DNA from: Clostridiales bacterium | GTDB taxonomy: Bacteria; Bacillota; Clostridia; Oscillospirales; CAG-272 | DNA length: 33,605 nt | Reading direction: 5' to 3' | Assembly: GCA_024693345.1 (NCBI GenBank) | Contig: JAILLB010000033.1 | Span: 1 to 33,605 of the forward strand | In this document: piece after piece, positions 1-8,126 of the stretch | Layout of the letters: each line of letters opens with the position of its first letter | Numbering within the stretch: the first letter of the stretch is position 1 | Notes under the pieces: generated by a model | Databases searched by the model: none | What the model saw: only the letters and a program-made list of their open reading frames with translations | What the model was told of the DNA's origin: nothing | Made by a program: the position numbers and the translations under genes

Positions 1-2
1 TC

Positions 3-428
3 ACAAGATGGATTGCTGACTATTGCACTACAAATCATATCAATACTGTGATTATTGGAGATTTGACCGGAATACGCGAAGACAACGACAAGGGTGATCG
101 AGTCAATCAAGAACTGCATGCGTTGCCGTATAAAATAATCACAGATATTCTCGAGTACAAATTGGGTCTTTTCGGTATATCCATGGAGAGAGTCAAAGAG
201 TGTTATTCAAGTCAGTGCAGTCCCAACTGTAGTATTGTACAGAAGGTATCCGCAACACCGGAAAAGAGAATCAACAGAGGCTTATACCAGGATGGACATG
301 CAGTATGGAATGCCGACAGTGTAGGTGCGTATAACATTATGCGTTTGTATTTCCAACAAGAAGGAATTATACGAACACTCAATCAAAAAGGGTTATCTAA
401 TACAACAATAATCAAGGTAGCTGCGTAG
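3..428 (+). CDS. tnpB: TnpB-family RNA-guided endonuclease, C-terminal part (5' truncated by window edge)
   Basis: The frame is open to the window edge, so the GTG at 48 in the ORF track is not a real start; the gene begins outside. About 141 C-terminal residues are visible. They show the RuvC-II-like strand (VIIGDLTGIRE), a zinc-ribbon region reduced to one pair of cysteines (SSQCSPNC), and the RuvC-III-like motif WNADSVGAYNI that ends TnpB/OrfB proteins of IS200/IS605 elements. Family knowledge: TnpB is an RNA-guided nuclease whose omega RNA overlaps the 3' end of the gene and the element right end. Oddities: the usual RuvC-II glutamate position reads G-D rather than E-D, and the second CxxC pair of the ribbon is missing. 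This may be a divergent catalytic arrangement or an inactive copy. No tnpA is visible. The family call is firm; activity is unknown. Confidence 0.82.
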   Translation, partial: TRWIADYCTTNHINTVIIGDLTGIREDNDKGDRVNQELHALPYKIITDILEYKLGLFGISMERVKECYSSQCSPNCSIVQKVSATPEKRINRGLYQDGHAVWNADSVGAYNIMRLYFQQEGIIRTLNQKGLSNTTIIKVAA

Positions 429-520
429 CCTATGGCAGCAGTAGTGGTGGCATGGACCCACCGCCATCCCGGCTTTGCCGGGCTCTGGATGCTCGGTTAT
501 TCAATTGCCGAGTAGTTCAC
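429..520 (+). ncRNA. Probable TnpB element right end / 3' part of omega RNA
   Basis: Directly after the tnpB stop lies compact GC-rich, hairpin-forming sequence: GGTGG...CCACC at about 455-471, then a perfect CCCGGC-TTT-GCCGGG hairpin at about 468-482, with no T-run, so it is not a normal terminator. In TnpB elements the omega RNA scaffold covers this position and the guide is the DNA just beyond the right end. The exact element boundary cannot be seen by eye; it probably lies within about 490-550, inside or next to the glycosidase remnant. Confidence 0.4.
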
Positions 521-667
521 GTTATTGATTACCTTTTTCTCGATGGGGCTGTAAAAACCCAAATTGACGCTTAAGCAATAAGGCAACAGAACATGAGACA
601 ACATTGACGAAGAATACCATGTGTTCCACCCGACATTTGTCTTTTTTCTCAATTCATCATAAGTCAT
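497..667 (-). pseudogene. N-terminal remnant of a GH63-like (mannosylglycerate hydrolase-like) glycosidase gene
   Basis: This 56-codon minus-strand frame starts at ATG 667, not at the upstream Met of the ORF track, because AGAGGTG lies about 6 nt before it. The peptide begins MTYDELRKK and continues GWNTWYSSSMLSHVLLP. As I recall it, this is the start of clostridial GH63/MGH1-like glycoside hydrolases (several hundred residues, 'GWNTWNTRSVLSHVLLP' type). After about 40 residues the similarity seems to end (NNVNYSAIE, stop), right where the tnpB right end approaches from the other side. I infer that an IS605-type insertion or a deletion removed the rest of the gene. No enzyme can be made from it. 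A genuine short protein is the alternative. Confidence 0.45.
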
Positions 668-765
668 GTTACAACACCTCTTTTGCTTAGAAAACATATA
701 ATGTTCTACCAACAAAAAGTATATCCCAGATTAGCACACCTGTAAAGAGAAATGGGCAGTTCGCT

Positions 766-808
766 CAAAAACAATTATCGACCGAATTCGATTACGAGTC
801 CGGTCGAT
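766..808 (-). terminator. Rho-independent terminator after tRNA-Arg
   Basis: Read on the minus strand, ATCGACCGGA (799-808) pairs with TTCGGTCGAT (777-786), 10 bp with one G-T wobble, followed by AATTGTTTTT. It closes the tRNA-Arg transcript and possibly the whole minus-strand block. Confidence 0.75.
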
Positions 809-810
809 TC

Positions 811-887
811 TGGCGTTCCCGACTGGATTCGAACCAGCGGCCTGTCGCTTAGGAGGCGACCGCTCTATCCTGCTGAGCTACGGGAAC
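811..887 (-). tRNA. tRNA-Arg (anticodon CCT), CCA encoded
   Basis: The minus strand folds as a standard cloverleaf. The acceptor is GTTCCCG/CGGGAAC, the D arm is GCTCAGCAGGATAGAGC, the anticodon stem is GTCGC/GCGAC around loop CTCCTAA (anticodon CCT), and the T loop is TTCGAAT. Discriminator G is followed by an encoded CCA at 811-813. It reads AGG codons. The gene lies only about 33 bp downstream of the AI-2E transporter stop with no clear promoter between them, which suggests cotranscription and processing from the mRNA. Confidence 0.95.
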
Positions 888-891
888 ATAT

Positions 892-909
892 CGGTGTCAT
901 GTGACACCG
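892..909 (-). other. Short hairpin between AI-2E gene and tRNA-Arg
   Basis: CGGTGTC (892-898) pairs with GACACCG (903-909) as a perfect 7-bp stem with a 4-nt loop. There is no T-run after it in the minus-strand direction. It may mark an RNA processing site between the mRNA and the tRNA 5' end, or protect the mRNA 3' end after cleavage. Confidence 0.4.
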
Positions 910-920
910 AAAACATGTTC

Positions 921-2231
921 TTATTCATCTTTTTTCTTTTTAAATGGATTTCTAAATTTCTTTTTTTGTTTTTCAGTATTTTCTTCTTCGGATTTCTTGT
1001 TGAAGGCTTCGGATACTTTAGCCCTGTGCTCCTCATCCGCAATGATGATTTCCCTGTCCTTGTCATTTGACGCATAATCGGCAAGCTCGGTTGACTCTCC
1101 TTTTTTGGAAAGTCTGTTATCAACAAGTTCTTTGATGAATATGTACGCGACTGCAAACAAAGGCACAGCCACAACAGCGCCGGCTAAGCCAAAGATTCCT
1201 GCCATAAGTACAACTGCAAGGAAAACAAATGCAGCTGAGAATCCGAGATTTACCTTGAGCAATCTTCTCATGATGAAGTGGTAGTCTATTACCTGTATTA
1301 CGACAAACGAAATAACGTACCAGATTACAATATCGGGATTTGAAATAAAAACTATGAACGTTGTTATCAATCCACCGATAATCGGTCCGAAAATCGGAAC
1401 GAAATTCGTGATGGCGGTAATCAAACTGATAAGAGGATAATAAGGAACTCCAAGAATCATGTTTACGAAGAGAGATATGACGCCGCAAATGATGGAATCC
1501 ATAAGTTTTCCGTAAACAAATCTTCCGAAATACTGATTCATTACGTTCTTTGCATGGCCCAGTTTCGTATATATCTTATCCTTGAACATTGCTCTCATCA
1601 GCTTCTTTGCCTGAGCAATCAATCTCTCTTTTGCAGCAAGGAAATATACCGAAAGAATAAGTCCGAGAAGTACATCTTTAATCGCATTTGCTATGCCCGT
1701 AACAAAACTTGTTATATTCGGCATATACTGCGACAATAAGTCGTAAATTGTATTCAAGGCATTCTTTGCTGCGTCTATGATACTTGCAAAGAACGGTGCA
1801 ATTATAGAGCCGCTGGATGCCTGAGCCTCAAGCCAGCCGACAACTGCATTGATATAGGATGGTAGCTTGCCAGACAAGTCAGTATAACCATATCCAACCT
1901 GAGGAATAATAACCCAGAATACAATTCCGAGCAATATGAGCAGGATAAGGTATGTCAAAACCAGTCCGAGTGCCCTTCTGAGTCTGCGGCCATATTTCAT
2001 CTTGTCACAGAACGAGAACAATTTTTTCTCGTAGAACACCATCTGAAAACTCAACACATATGCAAATCCGATTCCAAGCAAAACCGGTCTTAGAATTGAG
2101 ATGATTCTTCCCAAAAACGAGGAAACATCTCCGTTTTTAATGAAGAAAAATACTGTGAGAATGCCAAGTGCCAATACTATAAAAGTATAGAAGGCAATCG
2201 TAGCGTACTTAGGGTTCTTTTGAAATTTCAC
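921..2231 (-). CDS. AI-2E family transporter (PerM/YdiK/TqsA-like)
   Basis: This is a 436-aa polytopic membrane protein. It starts at GTG 2231 with AGGAGG about 8 nt upstream. It begins with two hydrophobic helices, has a middle amphipathic section, then LGVPYYPLISLITAITNFVP and IFGPIIGGLITTF, the conserved core of the AI-2E exporter/PerM family, and ends with a long charged Lys/Glu-rich cytoplasmic tail (about 60 aa, FRNPFKKKKDE). Members export small molecules or ions in different bacteria; autoinducer-2 transport is established for only a few, so the substrate is unknown. It lies 34 bp downstream of the flippase/GT4 fusion gene and is probably cotranscribed. A paralogue lies at 17923 and shares the start pattern and the motif NRLxKKxxSTEL.DY near the tail. 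Confidence 0.88.
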   Translation of the reverse strand: MKFQKNPKYATIAFYTFIVLALGILTVFFFIKNGDVSSFLGRIISILRPVLLGIGFAYVLSFQMVFYEKKLFSFCDKMKYGRRLRRALGLVLTYLILLILLGIVFWVIIPQVGYGYTDLSGKLPSYINAVVGWLEAQASSGSIIAPFFASIIDAAKNALNTIYDLLSQYMPNITSFVTGIANAIKDVLLGLILSVYFLAAKERLIAQAKKLMRAMFKDKIYTKLGHAKNVMNQYFGRFVYGKLMDSIICGVISLFVNMILGVPYYPLISLITAITNFVPIFGPIIGGLITTFIVFISNPDIVIWYVISFVVIQVIDYHFIMRRLLKVNLGFSAAFVFLAVVLMAGIFGLAGAVVAVPLFAVAYIFIKELVDNRLSKKGESTELADYASNDKDREIIIADEEHRAKVSEAFNKKSEEENTEKQKKKFRNPFKKKKDE

Positions 2232-2265
2232 GTTGTTTGCCTCCTATTCTTCAAGATTTTTGATT

Positions 2266-4533
2266 TTACTCTGTAACTTTTGTTTCAGTTTCTTCTGTTT
2301 CGGTAACCTCTTCTGTATTTACATCCATGGCTTTTCTGTAGGTTGCGATAACTCTTTCAACTATATCGCTCCATGGTTCCGGTATTGTCTCTTTGGCTTT
2401 CTGGTCAACCAAAGCTTTCTTCTCCGGATCACTGAATATTTCAACAATTCTGTTGGCCATTGAAGTTTCGTCGAGTTCGGCAACATAACCATTTTCTCCG
2501 TCCTCAACAACTTCAGCAGCGTTCGAGCCTTTTGTCATAAGTGACGGAACTCCCATAAGGGCCGCTTCTCTGACAACAAGAGGTGCGTTATCATACATTG
2601 ATGGGAAGAAGAACAAATCGGCTGCCGAATAAACACCGTACAGCTCCGGTCCGTTTACCTCTCCAATAAACTTCACGTTTTTGACTTTCAGACTGTTTGC
2701 GTATTTAAGTATTTCTTTTTCGTGGTATCCTTGTCCGGCAATTATGAGGAAATACTCATCACTTATTCCCTCAAGCTTTTTCATTGTATCAAGAATCAGT
2801 TTCAGATTCTTGTGCCAAATCAGCTGACCTGTAAACAAGAGAATTTTCTTGTCTTCCGGGATTCCATACTTTTCAATGGCATCCTTCTTCAATTGTTCAA
2901 CATCGATTGACGGATCCAATGGTTCAATACCATTGTTCATAACGTGGATTTCTCCGTTGTATCCATATTGTCTCAATGTATTTGCTGTGCTGTATGAACA
3001 CGACCATACCATGTCGCATTTACAAAAATGATCGACGACATTGTTGACAACAAACTTAGCCAAAAGCTTGCTGTGTGTTATGCTGACGGTATCGTCATAA
3101 AACTTGCTGTGGAATGTTGATACAACAGGTATGTTGAATATCTTACCCAGTTTTATTGCGATTCTTCCGGTAATAAACGGGGAGTGACAATGAATGATGT
3201 CAAAGTTCTTTTCCTTGAAATACTTCTTTAGTTTTTTTGTTACAAACGGCCACGGGAAACTGTAATCCCAGCCCGGAACCTTTACAGGATCAATTAAGAA
3301 CATTTCATATGGTAATTGTGAATAATCAAATCCCTTTTCTCTGGGGCAAATAACCGTAACATTTCCGTTATACATCTTGTTGATGTATTTGCCATACGCA
3401 TTGACAGTCTTTATTACCCCGTCGACCCTGGGCAGATACAAATCAACAAATATTGCCACTTTCAACGGACCTTCCTGAGGAGGTCTCTTTTTCAAATGCT
3501 TTTTATTCTTCATAGTGCTCTTTGCTGTAATGAATATTCCTATGATTATCCATAGGTAGTAGACCATGAATCTCCATGCAATAACAGCCCAGAACAAGAA
3601 TCCTTCCTTCAACTGGGAGAATACTGCATAGAAATACCCCTCTGCTGCTCCCGAGTTACCGGGGCTTGGAATTATAGTGATTGCTGCGTAGATGTACACA
3701 ACAAGTGAAAAAATGTCCCACCAGCTTCCTGTTCCGCCAAATGCCTTAAGCATGAAATACGGGATGGACAGAATGGCTGTCTGGTAGATAATTGACAGGA
3801 ACAGAAGCAACAATGTAAAGTGAGGTCTCTTGTTGATGATTTTAAAGCTCGAGACGTAGTCATTCATTACTCTCGTTATGTTGTTGACAGCTTTTTCCTT
3901 GTCTTTGATGATTCTTATTTTGTTCAAAAACTTTGCTATCGCGTTCAAAAATGCCACAAAAGGCTTCGGGAAGAAAGCAAAGAAAACAATTGCGGCTGGA
4001 ACAAATGCATAGCATAAAAATCCCACATAAGCCTGTACTCTTACAAGTGTGACGGAATCAACTATGTTCCTGTTCGCAATAAATACAACTAAAGCGATTA
4101 TTAGGAACGCAAATTGCTGAGACAAAAATCCAATAATCGGAATCGATCCGCTTGCTCCGTTTGAGTATCCGCGCTGTTTAAGATACAACATTTGGAATGG
4201 CTGTCCACCAGCACCGAGTGGTGTTACGTTGTCGTAGTACTTACCAATCATTGCGCACTCGAATGCACCTTTGGGGTCATTCTTTCCTGTTGCAACCATC
4301 AGCATCTTCTTATATCCGAGATACATAACAAAGACGGCTGCGGCAAAGCAAGCCAAACCTATTCCTAAATACCATAACTTTACATCGGAGAAATTGATGA
4401 ACGATGCTGATTCCGATTGTTTTTTGTACTCATCTATCGCTATATAACCAACGACTAAAAGGTTGATTACCAAAACGATAACCAACCATAATCGTTGCTT
4501 TTTCTTAGTGTTTTTGATGTTTGTATTGTCCAA
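2266..4533 (-). CDS. Fusion: flippase-like (LPG synthase TM-type) domain plus GT4 glycosyltransferase
   Basis: This 755-aa protein starts at TTG 4533, set by GAGGGG about 7 nt upstream. Residues 1-345 are a polytopic membrane domain of the lysylphosphatidylglycerol-synthase-TM/UPF0104 type; TPLGAGGQPFQ (about residue 105) and SPGNSGAAEG are its conserved loops. After a short Lys/Pro linker, residues 357-755 form a complete GT-B glycosyltransferase of family 4. It starts VAIFVDLYLPRVDGV, has HCHSPF, MNNGIEP and GQLIWHKN, and shows the nucleotide-sugar site FFPSMYDNAPLVVREAALMG with its E in the usual place. Closest in style are Gram-positive diacylglycerol glucosyltransferases. I infer glycolipid (lipoteichoic-acid anchor type) synthesis at the inner membrane face, with the membrane part presenting or flipping the lipid. 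The acceptor is not shown by the sequence. Confidence 0.87.
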   Translation of the reverse strand: MDNTNIKNTKKKQRLWLVIVLVINLLVVGYIAIDEYKKQSESASFINFSDVKLWYLGIGLACFAAAVFVMYLGYKKMLMVATGKNDPKGAFECAMIGKYYDNVTPLGAGGQPFQMLYLKQRGYSNGASGSIPIIGFLSQQFAFLIIALVVFIANRNIVDSVTLVRVQAYVGFLCYAFVPAAIVFFAFFPKPFVAFLNAIAKFLNKIRIIKDKEKAVNNITRVMNDYVSSFKIINKRPHFTLLLLFLSIIYQTAILSIPYFMLKAFGGTGSWWDIFSLVVYIYAAITIIPSPGNSGAAEGYFYAVFSQLKEGFLFWAVIAWRFMVYYLWIIIGIFITAKSTMKNKKHLKKRPPQEGPLKVAIFVDLYLPRVDGVIKTVNAYGKYINKMYNGNVTVICPREKGFDYSQLPYEMFLIDPVKVPGWDYSFPWPFVTKKLKKYFKEKNFDIIHCHSPFITGRIAIKLGKIFNIPVVSTFHSKFYDDTVSITHSKLLAKFVVNNVVDHFCKCDMVWSCSYSTANTLRQYGYNGEIHVMNNGIEPLDPSIDVEQLKKDAIEKYGIPEDKKILLFTGQLIWHKNLKLILDTMKKLEGISDEYFLIIAGQGYHEKEILKYANSLKVKNVKFIGEVNGPELYGVYSAADLFFFPSMYDNAPLVVREAALMGVPSLMTKGSNAAEVVEDGENGYVAELDETSMANRIVEIFSDPEKKALVDQKAKETIPEPWSDIVERVIATYRKAMDVNTEEVTETEETETKVTE

Positions 4534-4719
4534 AATATATACCCCTCTTCATTATGCGTGAAGAAACTAAAATTCAATTTTATGCAAATTTATTTTTTTA
4601 CAAAAGTTGCTTATGTATAATACCACGAGTTCGTACCAAAGTCAATCAATATGGCTGCCCGCAACAACCGACAAGTGTGTTTTGTTGTTGTTTTCGCCAA
4701 CTATGGGAACATTTTGGTA

Positions 4720-4748
4720 TTGTTATTGGTAATAAACAGTAGTAAAAT
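4720..4748 (+). promoter_or_regulatory. Candidate sigma-A promoter for the 4781 surface protein
   Basis: TTGTTA (4720-4725), 17-bp spacer, TAAAAT (4743-4748), 32 bp before the GTG start. The rest of the 247-bp gap between the divergent genes is AT-rich. It includes TATAAT at about 4615-4620 without a good -35, and no other clear feature. Confidence 0.5.
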
Positions 4749-4780
4749 AGTAATACTGCATTCACAAGAGAGGATTTTGT

Positions 4781-7700
4781 GTGAAAAACCATTCTTTCAA
4801 AATTATCAAAAGGGTATCAACAGCAACAATTTCAATTTTGTTATGTTTGATGTTTGTCGTGTCAACTGTTTCAGCACCGGCATTAAACACTTTTAACTAC
4901 TCGGATTCAAATGAAAACATGTACACAAACAGTGTTGCCCCGAGTATATTGGTGGAACTGATTACCGGAAGCACCTACACTGCTTTTGAAAAAGAATATC
5001 TTGACACGATTCAGGACTATTACTTAAGATACAACACTCAGATTTCAACAGATTATGTTGACCTTGAAGCTGTTGGATCCATCATTTTTGTTTCCGCGAG
5101 AAGCTACACCGCTATTACAAAAAACAACAAAATGATAAAATGGGTCCCCGTATCTGCAACATGTAATGGTGTTACTCTTCCTTTGACCTCAAACGGTGCT
5201 GTATATGAGTGTCAGTTTGATAATGTCAAGCCCGATACTTCTTACCCAATAAAGGTTAATTATTCCGCAACAATTGACATAGTCCCAGGTGATGCAAACC
5301 TTCTCGCAAATAAGGTTTATAACGATGCGCTTGATGTAAAAACCATAATGAATACATATCAGTCGCAGTTGGAAAAATATAACGTTAGTGCAAATGCTTA
5401 TGCTTCATATCAGAAACAATATGAACTGTACAAAACTGAACTCGAGCGATACAACAAATACCTTGCCGACAAGGAAACTTATAACATTCAGGTTTCCGAG
5501 TACCAGCAGTATTTGAAAGACTGTAAGGTATATGAAGAAGAACTGGTGAAATACGGCGAGTATCTTGTTGCACTTGAGGAATACAACACTGCATATGCAC
5601 AATACCAGGAAGATCTTGAAAAGTTCAAACAGAACAGCGAAAAATATGCCGAATATTTGGAATACATCGCCAAAATCGAAAAATGCGAAGATTACCTGAA
5701 ATACATGGACCGCATATTCATGAACTCGGCAGAAGGCCACTCGATGTATGGAACAATTGTTGGCGGAACGGTTGACACTGTTCTTAACAACAAGGAGCAA
5801 TTGGTCAGCTACGGTGGCGTCAGCCCTGAAGACATAGACAATGCCGGCACGGCGACAGTGGCACTCAGAACTCTTCTCGGAGAATACTCCAACCTTAAGA
5901 CTAACGAGGCCAGATTCAACTGGTACAAAGAAAAACACGATGCCCTTCTCAGTGCATTTTCCCTTTTGTATTCGAGTCTGTACTCTCTCCTGAAAAACAG
6001 AGCAGTATACGTTGAACTTTCAAAAAGAGATAAACTAACGCGTTTCTACCAATTCATTTCACAGATGTATGTCATCTGCACTAATCTTGATGACAATGCC
6101 GCTCTCTCCAAGGATTGGTACATTTATGATATAAAAAGCAAAACGAATCTTACTTTGATGCAGGTCCTGGAACCGGATTTGTATTTTGAAGACACAAACA
6201 ATTCGGTGCCCACAAACACAAACTGGCCCACTGAAGTAGAAAAGGTTGAAATACCTACTTCTTCAACAGTCCCGGAAAAACCCGCAACCATGTATGAACC
6301 GATGCCGCCCACAGTAGTAACAGAGCCGGTTGAACCGGAAGTTGTCACTATGCCAACGGCGCCCACAGTGGTTCCCGCTCCAGGTGCAAAGCCATCTGAG
6401 CCAATCCTTTCTTCAGTACAGAAAAACCTTCTGGCAGAGCTGGAAAACGGCACATTGAAGAAAAGAGTCAACGTCACATCAACATACAGTTACAAAATCG
6501 AAACAACAATCAATACGTTCCTTACAGCAGCAGATATTTATCCGTATCCTGTCGTGACGTTTGTCAACTACAACGGAACTGTAATCGTTGATCTTGTTTT
6601 GAAAAATCCATCCGATGTTCAAGGCATTATGCCGGATATTCCGACATCAGCATACGAAAAATATACCTTCGAGTACTGGGAGACTACCGGCGGAACCAGA
6701 GTTGATTTCAATAATGTCAACAGAAATATGACGGTATACCCGCATTTTTCAACTTCGGAAGCAAAATATGAGATAACCTGGCAGCTCAAGGGAAAGTCAT
6801 ACAAGGTTACATGTTCGTACGGAGAAACTCCGACATTCCCGGGCACAATAGAACCATACTATGACGATGAATATGAATACACTTTCGTCAGTTGGGACAA
6901 AGACATAGTTCCGACAACCGAAGACACAACATATACAGCGAAATATTCAACCGAAAAACGTTCATACGACATTCAGTGGATTATAGATAAGAGCATTTTT
7001 GTCTCTACGTGTGAATACGGAACAATTCCGGTCTGTCCGGAAACTGAGCTGGATTACTACACAGATGATTCGTTCTATGAATTCACAGGATGGGACAAAG
7101 AAATTGCAGCTGTAACGGGAGAAACAACATACACCGCAAGATTTTTAAAACACGAACTGATTAAAGAACAGAGCGGAAAAACAATCTCGGTCACAAGGGA
7201 TTCGAATTCATTTGCAATCAGCCTGCCAGATAATTCAGGCGTCTTGGACATTTCCAACCTCGCAGGTCTGGTTTCAAGCAACAATTTGAAGGTCACAGTT
7301 AATTCGAACAACAACGCAATTGAACTGCCGGCAGAGTATGTAAAGACATATGTGTCGAACGGAATTATCGTCTCTTTTTCGACATCGAATCCTACTGAAG
7401 GCTCAGTGGTTTTCAATGTGAGTGTTACAGATGCAGAAGGCAAACCCATCAGCACAAACGGTCTTATCATCAAGTATTACGAACCCGACAGTACTGAGTA
7501 TGCATGTTATTATGTAAGTGGCCTGGAAAAGATTAACTGCACTCTGTACAGGCAGGCAGATTATTTCGTTCTCACGATGAACGGAGAAAGCCACTCCTAT
7601 ACATTCGAAAAGGTAAAAGGCAACACTGAAGAAGAATACTACATTGTCAATTTTTACCTTGAAGGTCAACTGTATTCAAGTGGAAAATACAAGTTCGGAG

Positions 7701-7990
7701 AACAGTTGTTTATGCCGTATACACCTACAAAAGAAGGCAATGACGAGTATGAGTATTCATTCTCTGGTTGGTCACCGACAGTTGTCACAACAGTAACAAA
7801 AAGTGTAGATTACAACGGATATTTCAAAGAAACAAAGAAAGCCGGATCAGGCGATTACAACGTCTCTCCTCACACCACTCTCTACCCGATTCATCTTCTA
7901 TTCATCGGGTTTGCTATAGTGGAAGTTCTTACAGTTGGAATCACCTTCCTGGTCAAATTCATAATGACGAAAAAGAAGAAACATGACTAG
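4781..7990 (+). CDS. Large secreted surface protein: Tyr-rich helical region, Pro-rich linker, InlB-like repeats, C-terminal membrane anchor
   Basis: 1069 aa from GTG 4781, with AGAGAGGA about 7 nt upstream. Residues 1-33 form a signal peptide (KIIKRVS, hydrophobic core, VSAPA). About 34-185 is an unrecognised globular region. About 187-310 is helical and strikingly Tyr-rich, with Tyr every 3-7 residues (YELYKTELERYNKYL, YEEELVKYGEYL). About 487-543 is a Pro/Val/Glu linker (PPTVVTEPVEPEVV). Three InlB/Listeria-Bacteroides-type modules follow at about 587-790 (YEYTFVSWDKDI, YEFTGWDKEI) and one more at about 954-1016 (YEYSFSGWSP). A single membrane helix at about 1037-1060 ends in TKKKKHD. There is no LPXTG motif, so it is anchored by the helix. 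It is probably an adhesin or envelope structural protein; the ligand is unknown. It is followed by a strong terminator, then a second InlB-repeat protein. Confidence 0.8.
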   Translation: MKNHSFKIIKRVSTATISILLCLMFVVSTVSAPALNTFNYSDSNENMYTNSVAPSILVELITGSTYTAFEKEYLDTIQDYYLRYNTQISTDYVDLEAVGSIIFVSARSYTAITKNNKMIKWVPVSATCNGVTLPLTSNGAVYECQFDNVKPDTSYPIKVNYSATIDIVPGDANLLANKVYNDALDVKTIMNTYQSQLEKYNVSANAYASYQKQYELYKTELERYNKYLADKETYNIQVSEYQQYLKDCKVYEEELVKYGEYLVALEEYNTAYAQYQEDLEKFKQNSEKYAEYLEYIAKIEKCEDYLKYMDRIFMNSAEGHSMYGTIVGGTVDTVLNNKEQLVSYGGVSPEDIDNAGTATVALRTLLGEYSNLKTNEARFNWYKEKHDALLSAFSLLYSSLYSLLKNRAVYVELSKRDKLTRFYQFISQMYVICTNLDDNAALSKDWYIYDIKSKTNLTLMQVLEPDLYFEDTNNSVPTNTNWPTEVEKVEIPTSSTVPEKPATMYEPMPPTVVTEPVEPEVVTMPTAPTVVPAPGAKPSEPILSSVQKNLLAELENGTLKKRVNVTSTYSYKIETTINTFLTAADIYPYPVVTFVNYNGTVIVDLVLKNPSDVQGIMPDIPTSAYEKYTFEYWETTGGTRVDFNNVNRNMTVYPHFSTSEAKYEITWQLKGKSYKVTCSYGETPTFPGTIEPYYDDEYEYTFVSWDKDIVPTTEDTTYTAKYSTEKRSYDIQWIIDKSIFVSTCEYGTIPVCPETELDYYTDDSFYEFTGWDKEIAAVTGETTYTARFLKHELIKEQSGKTISVTRDSNSFAISLPDNSGVLDISNLAGLVSSNNLKVTVNSNNNAIELPAEYVKTYVSNGIIVSFSTSNPTEGSVVFNVSVTDAEGKPISTNGLIIKYYEPDSTEYACYYVSGLEKINCTLYRQADYFVLTMNGESHSYTFEKVKGNTEEEYYIVNFYLEGQLYSSGKYKFGEQLFMPYTPTKEGNDEYEYSFSGWSPTVVTTVTKSVDYNGYFKETKKAGSGDYNVSPHTTLYPIHLLFIGFAIVEVLTVGITFLVKFIMTKKKKHD

Positions 7991-7996
7991 CAAATG

Positions 7997-8028
7997 ACAT
8001 GGCTCAAAAAACAGAGCCATGTTTTTTT
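7997..8028 (+). terminator. Strong rho-independent terminator
   Basis: ACATGGCTC (7997-8005) pairs perfectly with GAGCCATGT (8014-8022), followed by seven T. It sits 7 bp after the 4781-7990 stop. Confidence 0.92.
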
Positions 8029-8091
8029 GCCGTATTCCATGATGAAAATGGCGACTTTTTGTAAATTTGACGCATTTTTCATATATATATA

Positions 8092-8120
8092 TTGACACTT
8101 TTAAAAAAATGTGCTAAATT
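8092..8120 (+). promoter_or_regulatory. Sigma-A promoter for the 8260 surface protein
   Basis: Perfect -35 TTGACA (8092-8097), 17-bp spacer, TAAATT (8115-8120) with an extended TGC just before it. It predicts a transcript start near 8127 and an untranslated leader of about 130 nt. Confidence 0.75.
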
Positions 8121-8126
8121 ATATCC

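Noticed and set aside
5405-5938. 177-aa minus-strand ORF inside the first surface protein
   Set aside because: Shadow of the Tyr-rich coding region; Phe/Val-rich composition follows from the opposite strand's codons.
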